Below are positions 49,136-49,356 of a stretch of DNA of 49,356 nucleotides, piece after piece. Numbering within the stretch: position 1 is the first letter of the stretch; every line of letters begins with the position of its first letter. The position numbers and the translations under genes are program-made. The DNA is from Clostridia bacterium (lineage in GTDB: Bacteria > Acidobacteriota > Terriglobia > Terriglobales > Acidobacteriaceae), in assembly GCA_035561135.1 (NCBI GenBank), contig DATMYA010000046.1, positions 1-49,356 on the forward strand, read 5' to 3'. Below the pieces are notes generated by a model, which ran no database searches, was not told the origin of the DNA, and saw nothing but the letters and a program-made list of their open reading frames with translations.

Positions 49136-49356
49136 GTGAAGGTTCTGGAAGGAAAAAAGACTTATCTGGCGGCGGTCCTCCTGGCGGTTCTGGCGATCGC
49201 CGGGTTCTGGTTCGGAGTCCTCGATGCGGTCCAGTCCGGCGCGATGCTCGCAAGCGCGTTGGCGGTTTTTGGAATGCGTGATGCGCTCGGCCGGCTGGTC
49301 GCCCAGGGAATCATCGACGCCGTCGCGAAAGCGAAAGAAGAGCGCTCCGCGGGATT
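49136..49356 (+). CDS. Holin-like small membrane protein (3' end cut by window edge)
   Basis: At least 73 residues from GTG 49136, which has GGAGG upstream. KTYLAAVLLAVLAIAGFWFGVL and SGAMLASALAVFGMRDALG are two membrane segments, followed by a charged helix (IIDAVAKAKEERSAG) that runs out of the window. Size, membrane helices and place after an endolysin suggest a holin, which opens the inner membrane for endolysin exit; antiholin or pore roles remain possible. Confidence 0.6.
   Translation, partial: MKVLEGKKTYLAAVLLAVLAIAGFWFGVLDAVQSGAMLASALAVFGMRDALGRLVAQGIIDAVAKAKEERSAG

Larger units (their letters stand above)
29050..49356. mobile_element. Mu-type transposable prophage (left end and early region; right end outside window)
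   Basis: MuA-type and MuB-type genes, a Ner-like regulator, a divergent CI/LexA-like repressor, a phage D12 methylase, endolysin and tail-fibre-like genes, and repeated end sites together identify a transposable phage. The early genes run leftward from about 42.5 kb to the left end, and the right arm runs rightward. All early genes with recognised functions are intact, so the element may be active. Structural genes must lie to the right of the window. The left boundary is uncertain by some tens of bases. Confidence 0.88.

Overview
The window looks like a chromosome segment of a high-GC Gram-negative bacterium, most likely an acidobacterium. It carries lpxB and hence an outer membrane, and its gene set combines malQ/treY, the methylmalonyl-CoA genes meaB/mce, tsaB-rimI and hemW. 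Dispersed palindromic and CAACTGG-type repeats sit between the genes. The assignment is inferred from protein style and gene context, since there is no rRNA or tRNA gene to anchor it.

Host part (1 to about 28,850). A truncated ECF sigma factor gene is followed by a DoxX-like membrane protein, a radical SAM enzyme with extra C-terminal cysteines, malQ, a secreted alpha/beta hydrolase with an EF-hand loop, and treY facing the other way. Together malQ and treY point to glycogen/maltodextrin turnover and trehalose synthesis. Next come a translationally coupled small protein and 3-hydroxyacyl-CoA dehydrogenase, a small protein and a MidA-type methyltransferase, a secreted M1-peptidase-like protein whose zinc site is destroyed, lpxB, an MsbA-like ABC exporter, a divergent KAS II and divergent hemW. 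After these lie threonine aldolase, two tandem SRPBCC proteins, acyl-CoA dehydrogenase, meaB, mce, tsaB, rimI, a YdcH-like protein and a secreted thioredoxin-domain protein. Several intergenic gaps are filled with repeat elements.

Phage part (about 29,050 to the right edge). This is a Mu-type transposable prophage with its right end outside the window. A central control region near 42.5 kb separates a LexA/CI-like repressor (rightward) from a long early operon (leftward). That operon runs Ner-like HTH, a CII-like protein, MuA-type DDE transposase, MuB-type ATPase, then about 25 very small genes, most overlapping by 4 bp. Many of these encode tiny zinc-ribbon or cysteine-rich proteins. The operon also has a J-domain protein, a D12-class adenine methylase, a lipoprotein and two tandem excisionase-like HTH proteins. 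The left phage end carries three ATGTGACAT repeats at 63 and 42 bp spacing, good candidates for transposase-binding sites. To the right of the repressor are a small membrane protein, an AT-richer leftward two-gene cassette (301-aa soluble protein plus four-helix membrane protein) that could be a phage-borne defence or exclusion module, a tail-fibre-like protein with a signal peptide, a GH73 endolysin, a lipoprotein-like partner and a holin-like membrane protein cut by the window edge. No capsid or tail assembly genes are present; they presumably follow to the right.

The arrangement, with transposase genes inside a leftward operon and lysis genes running rightward from a central repressor, differs from Mu itself and recalls BcepMu-type phages.
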